DNA of 64,000 nucleotides from Verrucomicrobiia bacterium (lineage in GTDB: Bacteria > Verrucomicrobiota > Verrucomicrobiia > Limisphaerales > DASXHY01). This document shows, one piece after another, positions 44,040 to 52,797 of this stretch (position 1 is the first letter of the stretch; every line of letters begins with the position of its first letter). The notes beneath the pieces are model-generated. The model did no database searches, had not been told where the DNA came from, and was given only the letters and a program-made list of their open reading frames with translations. The stretch is from NCBI GenBank assembly GCA_035629175.1, contig DASPIL010000091.1, positions 62,001-126,000 of the forward strand, written 5' to 3'. The position numbers were made by a program, and so were the translations under genes.

Positions 44040-45251
44040 ATGGCCAGAACTGAACGTCAAAAAATTTCCAATCGCGAAGCGGTCGCGGACATGCCGGATT
44101 GGATGAAGGACAAACATTGCCCGCATAAAAAGAAATACATGTCGGGCAAGCGGATCATGCCGAAGAACATCAACGGCAAGGAGAAGCTCGCCTACATCAT
44201 TGATGAGACGTTCCTGGCCTACAACTCGGCACGTCTCAAGGAAGCCTGCCAGCTCTTCGCGAATCGGATGCTCGACCAGGATGTCACGATCGGCATGAGC
44301 ATCTCCGGCGCATTGACGCCCGCGGGCCTCGGCTGCTCCAGCATCATCCCGCTGATCAAGGCGGGTTTCGTGGACTGGATCGTGTCGACCGGCGCGAATC
44401 TCTACCACGACATGCACTTTGCGCTCAATTACCCGGTCCATTCGGGCAGCTTCAAATTCGACGACACGGACCTCCGCGACAATGATTTGGTGCGCATCTA
44501 TGACGTCGTGATCCCGTATTCCGACGGCCTCATGGCGACGGACGATTTGCTGCGCGAACTCCTGATAAAGCCGGAGTTTCAGAAGGAGATGGGCACCGCG
44601 GAGCTGCATTATCTGATCGGACGCTACTGCGCGGAATGGGAGCGGAAGCACAAACTCAAGGACGTGTCGGTCCTTGCTGCGGCGTATCGTGCGGGCGTGC
44701 CGTGCTACACCAGTTCACCTGGTGATTCGACGATTGGCATGAACTTCGCCGGCGTGGAATTGCGCGGCAACAAGCTGCGGGTGAATCCGTCGATCGACGT
44801 CAATGAAACCACTGCATTCGTGCTCGGCGCGAAGCGTGGGGGTGGACGCAGCGGCGTTGTGCTCTGGGGAGGCGGCAGCCCGAAGAATTTCATGCTGCAG
44901 ACCGAGCCGCAGATTCAGGAAGTCCTGCGAATGAAAGAGGTCGGCCAGGATTTCTTCATCCAGGTGACTGACGCGCGGCCTGACACAGGCGGCCTGTCTG
45001 GCGCGACGCCGGGCGAAGCGGTGAGCTGGGGCAAGGTGGATCCCACCAAGCTTCCCGACGCCGTGGTTTGCTACACGGATACGACGATCGCAATGCCGCT
45101 CTTTACGCATTACGCGCTCGCAAAACACAAGCCGCGCAAGTTGAAGCGGCTCTATGACCAGCGCGGCAAGCTGCTGAAGGATTTGACTCGCGAGTACTTC
45201 AAGCACAATGGCGTCAAGATGCTCGACGGCAGCGAGCCTCAACTGGACTGA
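44040..45251 (+). CDS. Deoxyhypusine synthase-like protein
   Basis: 403 residues covering the whole DHS fold. NAD-binding and substrate segments are conserved: [46 protein letters not shown]. The active-site region [15 protein letters not shown] keeps the Lys used by eukaryotic DHS (in GGGVVKHH), and [16 protein letters not shown] corresponds to the spermidine-binding GSDSGARPDEAVSWGK segment. Bacteria lack eIF5A, so such enzymes more likely make homospermidine or modify another acceptor with an aminobutyl group from spermidine. It is a single-gene unit with its own promoter candidate and a strong terminator. Confidence 0.88.
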   Translation: MARTERQKISNREAVADMPDWMKDKHCPHKKKYMSGKRIMPKNINGKEKLAYIIDETFLAYNSARLKEACQLFANRMLDQDVTIGMSISGALTPAGLGCSSIIPLIKAGFVDWIVSTGANLYHDMHFALNYPVHSGSFKFDDTDLRDNDLVRIYDVVIPYSDGLMATDDLLRELLIKPEFQKEMGTAELHYLIGRYCAEWERKHKLKDVSVLAAAYRAGVPCYTSSPGDSTIGMNFAGVELRGNKLRVNPSIDVNETTAFVLGAKRGGGRSGVVLWGGGSPKNFMLQTEPQIQEVLRMKEVGQDFFIQVTDARPDTGGLSGATPGEAVSWGKVDPTKLPDAVVCYTDTTIAMPLFTHYALAKHKPRKLKRLYDQRGKLLKDLTREYFKHNGVKMLDGSEPQLD

Positions 45252-45284
45252 CTTACTAACCCAAACGAGACAACTACTCAGAGC

Positions 45285-45310
45285 AAGGCCGGGAACTGCT
45301 TCCCGGCCTT
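45285..45310 (+). terminator. Rho-independent terminator
   Basis: A perfect 11-bp stem AAGGCCGGGAA/TTCCCGGCCTT with a CTGC loop, followed by GTGTTTGT, 34 bases after the stop of the deoxyhypusine-synthase-like gene. Confidence 0.8.
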
Positions 45311-45893
45311 GTGTTTGTACGATTCGATGATTCGAACTATTGCCGCGGCGTTCCCGCTTCAGAGGCCTTCGGCAGGCGGTCCGCCGGAGGCGGCGGACCG
45401 CTGAACGAACGCAGAGCGAAAGGGCGGCAAGGAGAGCCTGGCAATTCATGAAACAACGGACCAATGCGACAGGAGCGTGGTGACATGCACAGACTCTCGT
45501 GTCGAATGCGTCTTCATTCTCACTCTCTTCCGCTCGGAGCGGAGGAGAGGTCTGGGGAGAGGAGAGACAGGCGTCGGCCAGAAAAGGTTGTCAGCGCGAA
45601 TCTGGCCATGCTGTGTAAATTCCGCCAGGAGCATCACGTGATTTCTTTGCGTGGCTGCTCCGCGACCCAAGTTTTATCAAGGCGATTTACTGCGAATTCT
45701 GCCCGCTGCAGCTGTTGTGTACGGCTCCGTACACCAGATTGGAGGGCCATGGCACATGCAGTGCTTTTCCGGCGGACATGACGCGTTCTTGCTCATCAAA
45801 ACGACGCACAATTTTAATCAATGCCACTCGCTCGGCGGTTTGTAGCCGTCATCCTTCGCCGCAATAAGTTGTTTTATCGCGGGCCGCACTGCT
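45311..45893. other. 583-base gap upstream of urease genes
   Basis: It contains an inverted, shortened copy of the hairpin repeat (45343-45361; minus strand CTGAAGCGGGAACGCCGCGG) and a perfect 10-bp palindrome GCGGTCCGCC/GGCGGACCGC (45376-45401, loop GGAGGC). Several short frames exist (for example 45464-45781) but none has protein-like composition or a usable start. The urease promoter must lie near the right end; I see no confident -35/-10 pair. Confidence 0.4.
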
Positions 45894-46742
45894 GTGAACA
45901 CACTGCAATCACAGGACCGTGAGCTGACTCGAGCAGGCCGGGCCGCGCTCGAGGTGGGTTTGGTTCGCGGACAGAGCACTGTCGTTTCTGCGTTCGCGAC
46001 AAATCCCTTGAAGCTGCTGACGCCGCGTGCACGGGGGCAAAGCGTCTGGGCATGCACAAGCAGCTTCGGCGGGGGATTGGTGGCGGGCGACGAAACTCTG
46101 CTTGAGGTGCGGATTCGCGCGGGCGCGCGCTGCTTCGTCGGGACACAGGCGTCCACGAAGGTTTACCGTAACGAGACCGGGCTTCCGTGCGGGCACGAGA
46201 CCCTGGGGTTCGTCGAACGCGACGCGATTCTCGTGTTCGCGCCCGATCCGGTTCAAGCGTTTGCGCTTTCGATTTACCGGCAGAAGCAGGTGTTTCAGTT
46301 GTTGCCGGGCGCGGGATTGGTGCTTGTGGATTGGTTTACTTCGGGCCGCGCGGCGCGGGGCGAACGCTGGGCGTTCTCTTTGTTCCAGTGCCGAAACGAG
46401 GTGTTCATTGAGGACCGTCGCGTGTTCCTGGATTCTCTTTTGCTGGATTGCACGCGAACCGAGTTGAAGGGCGCCCATCGGCTGGGCCGCTGGAACTGCA
46501 TCGCCACGGTGCTGCTGGCGGGAACGCCCCTGGAGGAGGGCGCGCAATCCATTCAGTTGGATGTCGCGTCGCGTGCGGTTGGCAAACAGGATGCGCTGAT
46601 CGTCAGCGCCAGCGCCACCGAGGATGGCGTGCTGGTGCGCATCGCGGGCGAGAGCGTCGAAGCCGTGGGCCGCGAAGTGCAACGGCTTCTGTATTTTGTG
46701 AAGGAAATCCTGGGTGATGATCCCTGGGCACGACGACAATGA
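45894..46742 (+). CDS. ureD: Urease accessory protein UreD
   Basis: 282 residues from a GTG. It has the UreD/UreH features LLTPRARGQSVWACTSSFGGG, VAGDETLLEVRIRAGARC, and TQASTKVYRNE, followed by DPVQAFALSIYRQKQVF and VDWFTSGRAARGERW. UreD forms the UreD-UreF-UreG scaffold on apo-urease that delivers nickel and CO2 to the active site. It is first in the cluster, as in many bacteria; ureAB follows after 56 bases. Confidence 0.93.
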   Translation: MNTLQSQDRELTRAGRAALEVGLVRGQSTVVSAFATNPLKLLTPRARGQSVWACTSSFGGGLVAGDETLLEVRIRAGARCFVGTQASTKVYRNETGLPCGHETLGFVERDAILVFAPDPVQAFALSIYRQKQVFQLLPGAGLVLVDWFTSGRAARGERWAFSLFQCRNEVFIEDRRVFLDSLLLDCTRTELKGAHRLGRWNCIATVLLAGTPLEEGAQSIQLDVASRAVGKQDALIVSASATEDGVLVRIAGESVEAVGREVQRLLYFVKEILGDDPWARRQ

Positions 46743-46798
46743 ACAACGCGCGCAAATGCAAAGCGGCATGGCCGCGCTAAACTGAATTCAAACTGGCG

Positions 46799-47554
46799 AT
46801 GCATCTTTCCCCACGTGAAATCGACAAGCTGACGCTGCACCAGGCGGGATTTCTCGCGCAGAAGCGGCTGGCGCGCGGATTGCGACTGAACCATCCCGAA
46901 GCCGTCGCATTGATCGCCACGCAGTTGCAGGAGTTCATTCGAGACGGCCGCGCAGTCGCTGAACTCATGCAGTTGGGCAGGCATTTGCTTGGACGAAACC
47001 AGGTGATGAGCGGGGTTCCTGAGATGATTCACGATGTGCAGGTGGAAGGCACGTTTCCGGACGGAACCAAACTCGTGACAGTCCATCATCCCATCGCGCT
47101 GGAAAACGGCGATCTCACACTGGCGTTGCACGGCAGCTTTCTGCCGATCCCTGAGTTGTCTTCGTTCAAACCGGACAAGGAATCCATCCAGCCGGGATCG
47201 TGCGAGATCCTGGACGGAGACGTTGAGTTGAATGCGGGACGGGCGGCCGTGGAGTTATCGGTCACCAATCTCGGCGATCGGCCTGTGCAGGTTGGCAGCC
47301 ATTATCATTTTATCGAAACGAATCCCGCGTTGCAGTTTGATCGCGGCGCTGCCTACGGCAAGCGTCTCGACATCCCGGCGGGCACGGCGGTGCGCTTTGA
47401 ACCGGGCGAATCAAGGACCGTGCGGCTGGTCGAGATCGCGGGCCGCAAGATCATTCGCGGCGGGAACAATGTCGCCAGTGGGAAGGTTTCGGCAGCGGCA
47501 AAGAAGGCGGCCCTGTTGCGCGTAAAACAAAAGCAATTCGGGAACACCCGGTGA
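46799..47554 (+). CDS. ureAB: Fused urease gamma/beta subunit
   Basis: 251 residues. Residues 1-100 are the gamma subunit ([51 protein letters not shown]) and residues ~130-230 are the beta subunit ([43 protein letters not shown]). The fusion resembles Helicobacter UreA rather than the separate UreA and UreB of most bacteria. The extra C-terminal tail [18 protein letters not shown] is basic. It is a structural subunit of the urea-hydrolysing enzyme. Confidence 0.93.
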   Translation: MHLSPREIDKLTLHQAGFLAQKRLARGLRLNHPEAVALIATQLQEFIRDGRAVAELMQLGRHLLGRNQVMSGVPEMIHDVQVEGTFPDGTKLVTVHHPIALENGDLTLALHGSFLPIPELSSFKPDKESIQPGSCEILDGDVELNAGRAAVELSVTNLGDRPVQVGSHYHFIETNPALQFDRGAAYGKRLDIPAGTAVRFEPGESRTVRLVEIAGRKIIRGGNNVASGKVSAAAKKAALLRVKQKQFGNTR

Positions 47555-47606
47555 TTTCCACGATGCCGGCCGCTGCAGTCATTCCATTCTGAGAAAACCA
47601 CCTTTT

Positions 47607-49322
47607 ATGGCGCATAAAATGAAGCGTTCGCATTACGCGGACATGTTCGGGCCGACGACGGGCGACAAAGTACGGCTCGGCGACACTTCGCTGTTCCTGG
47701 AGGTGGAGAAGGATTTCACCAGTTATGGCGACGAATGCAAATTCGGCGGCGGCAAAGTGATTCGCGAGGGGATGGGCCAGGCGGCCGGTGTGGGTGATCG
47801 CGATGCGCTGGATTGCGTCATCACCAACGCGCTCGTGCTGGATTGGAGCGGGATCTACAAGGCCGATATCGGCATCAAGGACGGTTTGATTGCCGCCATC
47901 GGAAAGGCTGGGAATCCTGACGTGATGGCGGGTGTGACACGAGGCATGATCGTGGGTGTCACGACGGAGGTGATTGCGGGGGAAGGCTTGATCCTCACTG
48001 CGGGCGGCTTCGATTCGCACATTCATTTCATTTGCCCGCAACAGGCGCATGAAGCGATTGCGGCTGGATTGACGACGATGGTCGGCGGCGGAACGGGCCC
48101 TGCGGTGGGCACCTGCGCGACAACGTGCACGCCAGGTTCCTTCAACTTGCGCATGATGCTGCGGGCGGTGGATTCATTGCCGCTCAATTTCGGATTCACC
48201 GGGAAAGGCAACACGGCGTTGCGAGCCGGATTGCCAGAACAGATCCAGGCCGGTGCGATTGGATTGAAGCTGCACGAGGATTGGGGAACCACGCCCGCAG
48301 CCATCGATTGCTGCCTAAAGATCGCGGACGAGTTCGACATCCAGGCGACGATTCACACCGACACATTGAACGAATCTGCATTCGTGGAAGGCACGATCGC
48401 CGCCTTTAAGGGCCGCACCATCCACACCTACCACAGCGAAGGCGCGGGCGGCGGACATGCGCCCGACATCATTCGAATTTGCGGCGAACCAAATGTACTG
48501 CCGAGTTCCACCAATCCAACGAGGCCGTACACGGTGAACACCATCGACGAGCACCTCGACATGCTCATGGTTTGCCATCACCTGGATCCAAATCTGCCTG
48601 AGGACGTCGCATTTGCTGAAAGCCGGATTCGAGGCGAAACGATCGCTGCTGAAGATATTCTTCACGACATCGGCGCGATCAGCATGATGAGTTCGGATTC
48701 GCAGGCGATGGGCCGAATCGGGGAAGTGATCACCCGCACATGGCAGACTGCCGACAAGATGAAGCAGCAGCGTGGCAGGCTGCCTGAGGAAAGCGGTGAC
48801 AATGACAACGTGCGGATCAAGCGTTACCTCTCGAAGTACACGATCAATCCTGCGCTCGCCCATGGAATGGCGCACATCATCGGATCGGTCGAGAAAGGAA
48901 AGCTCGCCGATCTGGTGCTTTGGAAACCGGCGTTCTTCGGCGCGAAACCCGAGATGGTGATCAAGGGCGGAGTAATTGCGTGGTCACAGATGGGCGATCC
49001 GAACGCGAGCATTCCCACGCCGCAACCTGTGATCATGCGGCCCATGTTCGGGAGCTTTGGCAAGGCTTCGGGCCCCTGCGCGATTTCGTTTGTCAGCCAG
49101 GCTGCGAAACAGCGTGGCGTTGGAAAGTCGTATGGCTTGAGCAAGCGAATCGAAGCGGTGAAAGGCTGCCGCATTGTGAGCAAGCGGGACATGAAGTGGA
49201 ACAACGCCCTGCCGAAAATCACTGTCGATCCTGAAACCTACGAAGTCCGCGCAAACGGTGAGTTGCTCACGTGCGAACCCGCAAAAGTGCTGCCGCTCGC
49301 GCAACGATATTTTCTTTTTTGA
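47607..49322 (+). CDS. ureC: Urease alpha (catalytic) subunit
   Basis: 571 residues (ATG 47607; 47619 also possible). The nickel ligands are His138 and His140 (DSHIHFI), with carbamylated Lys221 ([12 protein letters not shown]) and [10 protein letters not shown]; the mobile flap is [20 protein letters not shown]. Every expected active-site residue I looked for is present, so the enzyme should be active if matured. It hydrolyses urea to ammonia and carbamate. It is followed within 8 bases by ureF. Confidence 0.97.
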   Translation: MAHKMKRSHYADMFGPTTGDKVRLGDTSLFLEVEKDFTSYGDECKFGGGKVIREGMGQAAGVGDRDALDCVITNALVLDWSGIYKADIGIKDGLIAAIGKAGNPDVMAGVTRGMIVGVTTEVIAGEGLILTAGGFDSHIHFICPQQAHEAIAAGLTTMVGGGTGPAVGTCATTCTPGSFNLRMMLRAVDSLPLNFGFTGKGNTALRAGLPEQIQAGAIGLKLHEDWGTTPAAIDCCLKIADEFDIQATIHTDTLNESAFVEGTIAAFKGRTIHTYHSEGAGGGHAPDIIRICGEPNVLPSSTNPTRPYTVNTIDEHLDMLMVCHHLDPNLPEDVAFAESRIRGETIAAEDILHDIGAISMMSSDSQAMGRIGEVITRTWQTADKMKQQRGRLPEESGDNDNVRIKRYLSKYTINPALAHGMAHIIGSVEKGKLADLVLWKPAFFGAKPEMVIKGGVIAWSQMGDPNASIPTPQPVIMRPMFGSFGKASGPCAISFVSQAAKQRGVGKSYGLSKRIEAVKGCRIVSKRDMKWNNALPKITVDPETYEVRANGELLTCEPAKVLPLAQRYFLF

Positions 49323-49329
49323 CAACAGC

Positions 49330-50049
49330 ATGGGGACCCGATTGCAACCACCTGAAATCTGCGCGCCGCAGCCAATTGAAGGATCGCCGAACGCGACGGA
49401 GCGTAACGAATGGCTCGTCTGGCAATTGGTGGATTCTGCATTTCCGACGGGTGGCTTTGCGCACTCAAACGGCCTCGAAGCGGCCTGGCAACACGGCGAG
49501 GTGAGGAACCGCGCGGAGTTGGTCTCGTTCACTGAAGCCAGTCTGGATCAACTTGGACATGCTTCCCTGCCGTTTGTGACCGCGGCCTGGACCGAGCCGC
49601 AACGGCTCCCTGAATTCGATGCGCTGTGTCACGCGTTCACATCGAATCATGTAGCCAACCGTGCGAGCCGTTTGCAGGGAAAGGCATTCTTCAACGCAGT
49701 CCGAAAAGTGTTCCTGGGCGAGCGAGCGGCGGCTCTCCAAGACACCCCGTGGTCGCACATGGCGCCCATGTTCGGCGCCTGTTTGCGAGAAGCCGGAATC
49801 GACCGCATCGCGGCGGGTCGCATGTTCGTCTTCCAGCACCTGCGTGGAACCTTCGCCGCCGCCGTGCGGCTGAACATTGTTGGTCCCATGGACGCGCAGG
49901 TTCTGCAGAATTGCCTGTCAGGCGTGGCGGAAGCCGTGCTGGCCCGTTGCGGCTCGCTCTCGTTGGATGACCTCGCCCAGACGGCTCCGCTGCTGGACCT
50001 GTGGCAGGGTGCGCAGGATCGACTGTATTCCCGGTTGTTCCAGAGCTGA
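49330..50049 (+). CDS. ureF: Urease accessory protein UreF
   Basis: 239 residues from [18 protein letters not shown]; the frame extends into ureC, but homology begins at [28 protein letters not shown]-like late motifs [18 protein letters not shown] and [12 protein letters not shown] are typical. UreF bridges UreD and UreG and couples GTP hydrolysis to nickel delivery. Confidence 0.92.
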   Translation: MGTRLQPPEICAPQPIEGSPNATERNEWLVWQLVDSAFPTGGFAHSNGLEAAWQHGEVRNRAELVSFTEASLDQLGHASLPFVTAAWTEPQRLPEFDALCHAFTSNHVANRASRLQGKAFFNAVRKVFLGERAAALQDTPWSHMAPMFGACLREAGIDRIAAGRMFVFQHLRGTFAAAVRLNIVGPMDAQVLQNCLSGVAEAVLARCGSLSLDDLAQTAPLLDLWQGAQDRLYSRLFQS

Positions 50050-50087
50050 ATGTCGGGATCGCGGAACGATTAAAACGAAACACGAAC

Positions 50088-50807
50088 ATGAAACTCCTTC
50101 TGCATTATCATCACAGTGACGCCAACGGTCACAGTCATCGCGGCGTATTCGACGAACGCGACCGGCCGCTTCACCGCGATTTCCGCGAACGCGCGTTTAC
50201 GGTGGGCATCGGCGGACCTGTGGGCAGCGGCAAGACGGCGTTGACGCTGCAGTTGTGTCTTCAGTTGCGCGAACGGATGAACATCGCGGTTGTCACCAAC
50301 GACATCTTCACGCGCGAGGATGGCGAGTTCCTGACAAGGCACAACGCGCTGGAGGCGGAACGCATTCGCGCGGTGGAAACGGGCGGCTGTCCGCACGCCG
50401 CGATCCGCGAAGACATTTCTGCGAATCTCATGGCACTTGAAGACCTGCATCAACGATTCACGCCCGACATGTTGTTCATTGAATCCGGCGGCGACAACCT
50501 CGCGGCGTGTTTCAGCCGCGAGCTTGCAGACTTCACGATTCAAGTCATTGATGTGGCGGGTGGCGACAAGATCCCGCGCAAAGGCGGGCCGGGCATCACG
50601 CAAACCGACCTGCTGGTGATCAACAAAACGGATCTGGCTCAGGCGGTCGGAGCGGACCTGACAGTAATGGAGCGAGACACTTTGAAAATGCGGGGCGCTG
50701 GGCCGTTCGTGTTTGCGCAGGTGAGGAACGGAGTGGGGGTGGAATCGATCATCGGCCACATTCTTCACGCGTGGCAGCACGCCATGGGGGTGGCGCATCC
50801 GCATTGA
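50088..50807 (+). CDS. ureG: Urease accessory GTPase UreG with His-rich N-terminus
   Basis: 239 residues from [19 protein letters not shown]. The P-loop GGPVGSGKT is at 42-50; the nickel-binding Cys-Pro-His motif is in [18 protein letters not shown] is the G4 motif. The N-terminal 17 residues carry five His. As no ureE lies in the cluster, this extension may bind nickel in its place (inference). It is the last gene of the cluster, four bases from the convergent nucleotidyltransferase. Confidence 0.94.
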   Translation: MKLLLHYHHSDANGHSHRGVFDERDRPLHRDFRERAFTVGIGGPVGSGKTALTLQLCLQLRERMNIAVVTNDIFTREDGEFLTRHNALEAERIRAVETGGCPHAAIREDISANLMALEDLHQRFTPDMLFIESGGDNLAACFSRELADFTIQVIDVAGGDKIPRKGGPGITQTDLLVINKTDLAQAVGADLTVMERDTLKMRGAGPFVFAQVRNGVGVESIIGHILHAWQHAMGVAHPH

Positions 50808-50811
50808 AGCG

Positions 50812-51297
50812 TTAGAGTTTTGCGATCTTCGAGAGGATCGACGTCGTCGATTTTCCGGGCACGATCGGAAGGATCGCCACCGTGCCGCCTGCGCTTTCCA
50901 CCGCGCGGCGTTCGTCCTGGTTGATCGTTTCCAATGTGTAATCGCCGCCCTTGACGTAAACATCCGGTTGCGCGCGCATGAGGAATTCCGTGGCAGTTTT
51001 TTCGGGGAAGACGCAGACGCCGCTGACACTTTCCAGCGCGGCGAGGACGATGGCGCGATCGGATTCGGAGTTGACCGGACGCGAAGGACCTTTCAACTCG
51101 CGGACGGACGCATCGGCGTTCAGCCCGATCAGCAGGGCATCGCCAAGGTCCCGGGCCATTGCGAGATAGGTGACATGGCCTGGATGCAGAATATCGAAGC
51201 AGCCGTTTGTGACGACGAGTTTCCTGCCCGCGTGACGCAACTGCTGGCGCCAGCCAGGAAGCTGCGCCGCGGTAAGGATCTTCGCCTGAAATTGCAC
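50812..51297 (-). CDS. rfaE2: RfaE2-type heptose 1-phosphate adenylyltransferase
   Basis: 161 residues. The nucleotidyltransferase signature TNGCFDILHPGHVTYL at ~30-45 is followed by LIGLNADASVRELKGPSRPV, YVKGGDYTLETINQDERR and PGKSTTSIL. This is the stand-alone C-terminal half of HldE, making ADP-D-glycero-beta-D-manno-heptose for LPS core. The kinase half is not in the window. Glycerol-3-phosphate cytidylyltransferase-like activity is a weaker alternative. Confidence 0.88.
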   Translation of the reverse strand: MQFQAKILTAAQLPGWRQQLRHAGRKLVVTNGCFDILHPGHVTYLAMARDLGDALLIGLNADASVRELKGPSRPVNSESDRAIVLAALESVSGVCVFPEKTATEFLMRAQPDVYVKGGDYTLETINQDERRAVESAGGTVAILPIVPGKSTTSILSKIAKL

Positions 51298-51384
51298 GGG
51301 CGCAGTGTGTCCGAGGTGCCGCCCCAGCGCAACCGTACGAGTTCGGAAGGAGATTACCCGTCTCGCACGCGGTGAACGTGGATG

Positions 51385-51490
51385 AATACGGATTCAAAGG
51401 GAAAACAGGTTTCCGCGAATTCCACGAATTTGCGCGAATCGAAGAGAGGAACTTTAACCACGGATGAACACGGATCTGAAGAAAAGTGCG
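51385..51490. repeat. Dispersed CGAATT/ACGAA repeat, copy 4
   Basis: GGTTTCCGCGAATTCCACG, AATTTGCGCGAATCG, GAAGAGAGGAACTTTAACC and ACGGATGAACACGGATCTG repeat the words of the copies at 32270-32490 and 36080-36400. Most of the 334-base gap 51298-51631 is accounted for by this element; the remainder shows no gene. Confidence 0.65.
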
Positions 51491-51631
51491 GAACCGATAA
51501 AAGCTGAAAACTGAAGCCATACTGGACAGGACAACCAGCCCCGCAGGAATATCCGTCAGCCAGCATTGAGCTTTAAGCCGACCCTGCGCAATGCGTTTCG
51601 ACAGCGTTGCGGGAGTGGCTTAGGTTGGGGC

Positions 51632-52789
51632 ATGGAAACCACCGTTGATCAGATCCAGGGACTGGAACGGAAGCCCGCAAACACCCCGCTGCGCTACAGT
51701 GGCGAAGTTGTTTATATCTACGCCTTCGACGTCGCGTACGAAATGTCGCGCCAGCCCGTGAGGGAATTGCTGGGCCAGCCCGTGGCGCAGTTTGTCGTGG
51801 ATGCCAGCAAGCGGAGTCCGCGGCAGCTCTTTTTTTATCGGCCTCAAATGGTCCGACTCCCGCCGCTGGAACGGATTGGCCCTGGCGGACCGGTGCGTGC
51901 CGAGTGCGTGGTCAAACTCCTTCCCGTCGGCGCCATCAGCATCACAATGCGCGTGCCGTTTGAGGTCGATCGCATCGATGACCTCATTCGATTCCACGAC
52001 CTTCAGTTCAGCAACGGGTCCCTGCACGAGGAAGTGCGGCGGCTGGCAGAGGAGGTGCGCCGCGAATTGTCGCCTTACTTTGTGCGCCCCATTGAGCGGA
52101 TCGTGGAGGAGGAGGCGTACACGGTGTTCTGCATCGAATCACCGAAAATTGACGACGCGCGGCGCATCAACGCTGAGCAATGGTGGCGCACGCATCGGCG
52201 CGCGGTGGCGTCGCTGCTCACACAGGGACCTGACGTGGATCATCTCTCGCGGCAGGAAGCGGACGAATCGACGGGGCGTTACCTCAGTTATTACGAGCAC
52301 GACCTGGTGGTGATTGACTGGGATGCGGCATTGATCATGGACGAGCGGAAACACTTCGATGAAACGCTCTACATCATGGAACTCGCCAATCTGCAGCTGG
52401 CAGAGCTCGAGGCCTATGACCGCATTCTGGACGATTCATTGGAGCGTTCGTATCGCGATCTCAGCACGCGCTCGACCCGCGGGCGTTCTGCGACGCTGAA
52501 GGATCTGCGCGAGCTGCGTGTGGATCTGGCGCGGTTCAATGACGAGCTGTCGAACATCACGAAGTTCTTCGGCGACTGGCATCTCGCGCGCATCTACGAG
52601 AACATTGCCGCACGATTTCACCTCGCCGACTGGCACAAGACGCTCGATCGAAAGTTGCAAACGCTGGACGACCTCTATCAGATGCTGAGCCACGATCGAA
52701 CGAACCGCTGGATGTTGATCCTGGAGGCGACGATCGTCCTGCTGTTCATCATCGACTTGATCGTGCTGTTCATGGGCCTGCAGAAATGA
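51632..52789 (+). CDS. RMD1/YagE (DUF155)-like membrane protein
   Basis: 385 residues from METTVDQIQGLERK, with GGGG 3-4 bases before the ATG; an in-frame ATG-like start further upstream lacks support. The C-terminal third has the RMD1 pattern: LRELRVDLARFNDELSN, FFGDWHLARIYENIA, RKLQTLDDLYQML, then RWMLILEATIVLL and a single membrane helix (~355-380). The N-terminal part (YIYAFDVAYEMSR) is soluble. RMD1 proteins are mitochondrial or bacterial inner-membrane scaffolds of unclear role. The assignment rests on pattern memory; medium confidence. Confidence 0.6.
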   Translation: METTVDQIQGLERKPANTPLRYSGEVVYIYAFDVAYEMSRQPVRELLGQPVAQFVVDASKRSPRQLFFYRPQMVRLPPLERIGPGGPVRAECVVKLLPVGAISITMRVPFEVDRIDDLIRFHDLQFSNGSLHEEVRRLAEEVRRELSPYFVRPIERIVEEEAYTVFCIESPKIDDARRINAEQWWRTHRRAVASLLTQGPDVDHLSRQEADESTGRYLSYYEHDLVVIDWDAALIMDERKHFDETLYIMELANLQLAELEAYDRILDDSLERSYRDLSTRSTRGRSATLKDLRELRVDLARFNDELSNITKFFGDWHLARIYENIAARFHLADWHKTLDRKLQTLDDLYQMLSHDRTNRWMLILEATIVLLFIIDLIVLFMGLQK

Positions 52790-52797
52790 GGGCGGGT

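Noticed and set aside
45464-45781. 105-residue plus-strand frame before the urease genes
   Set aside because: Irregular composition, no homology seen and no ribosome-binding site.
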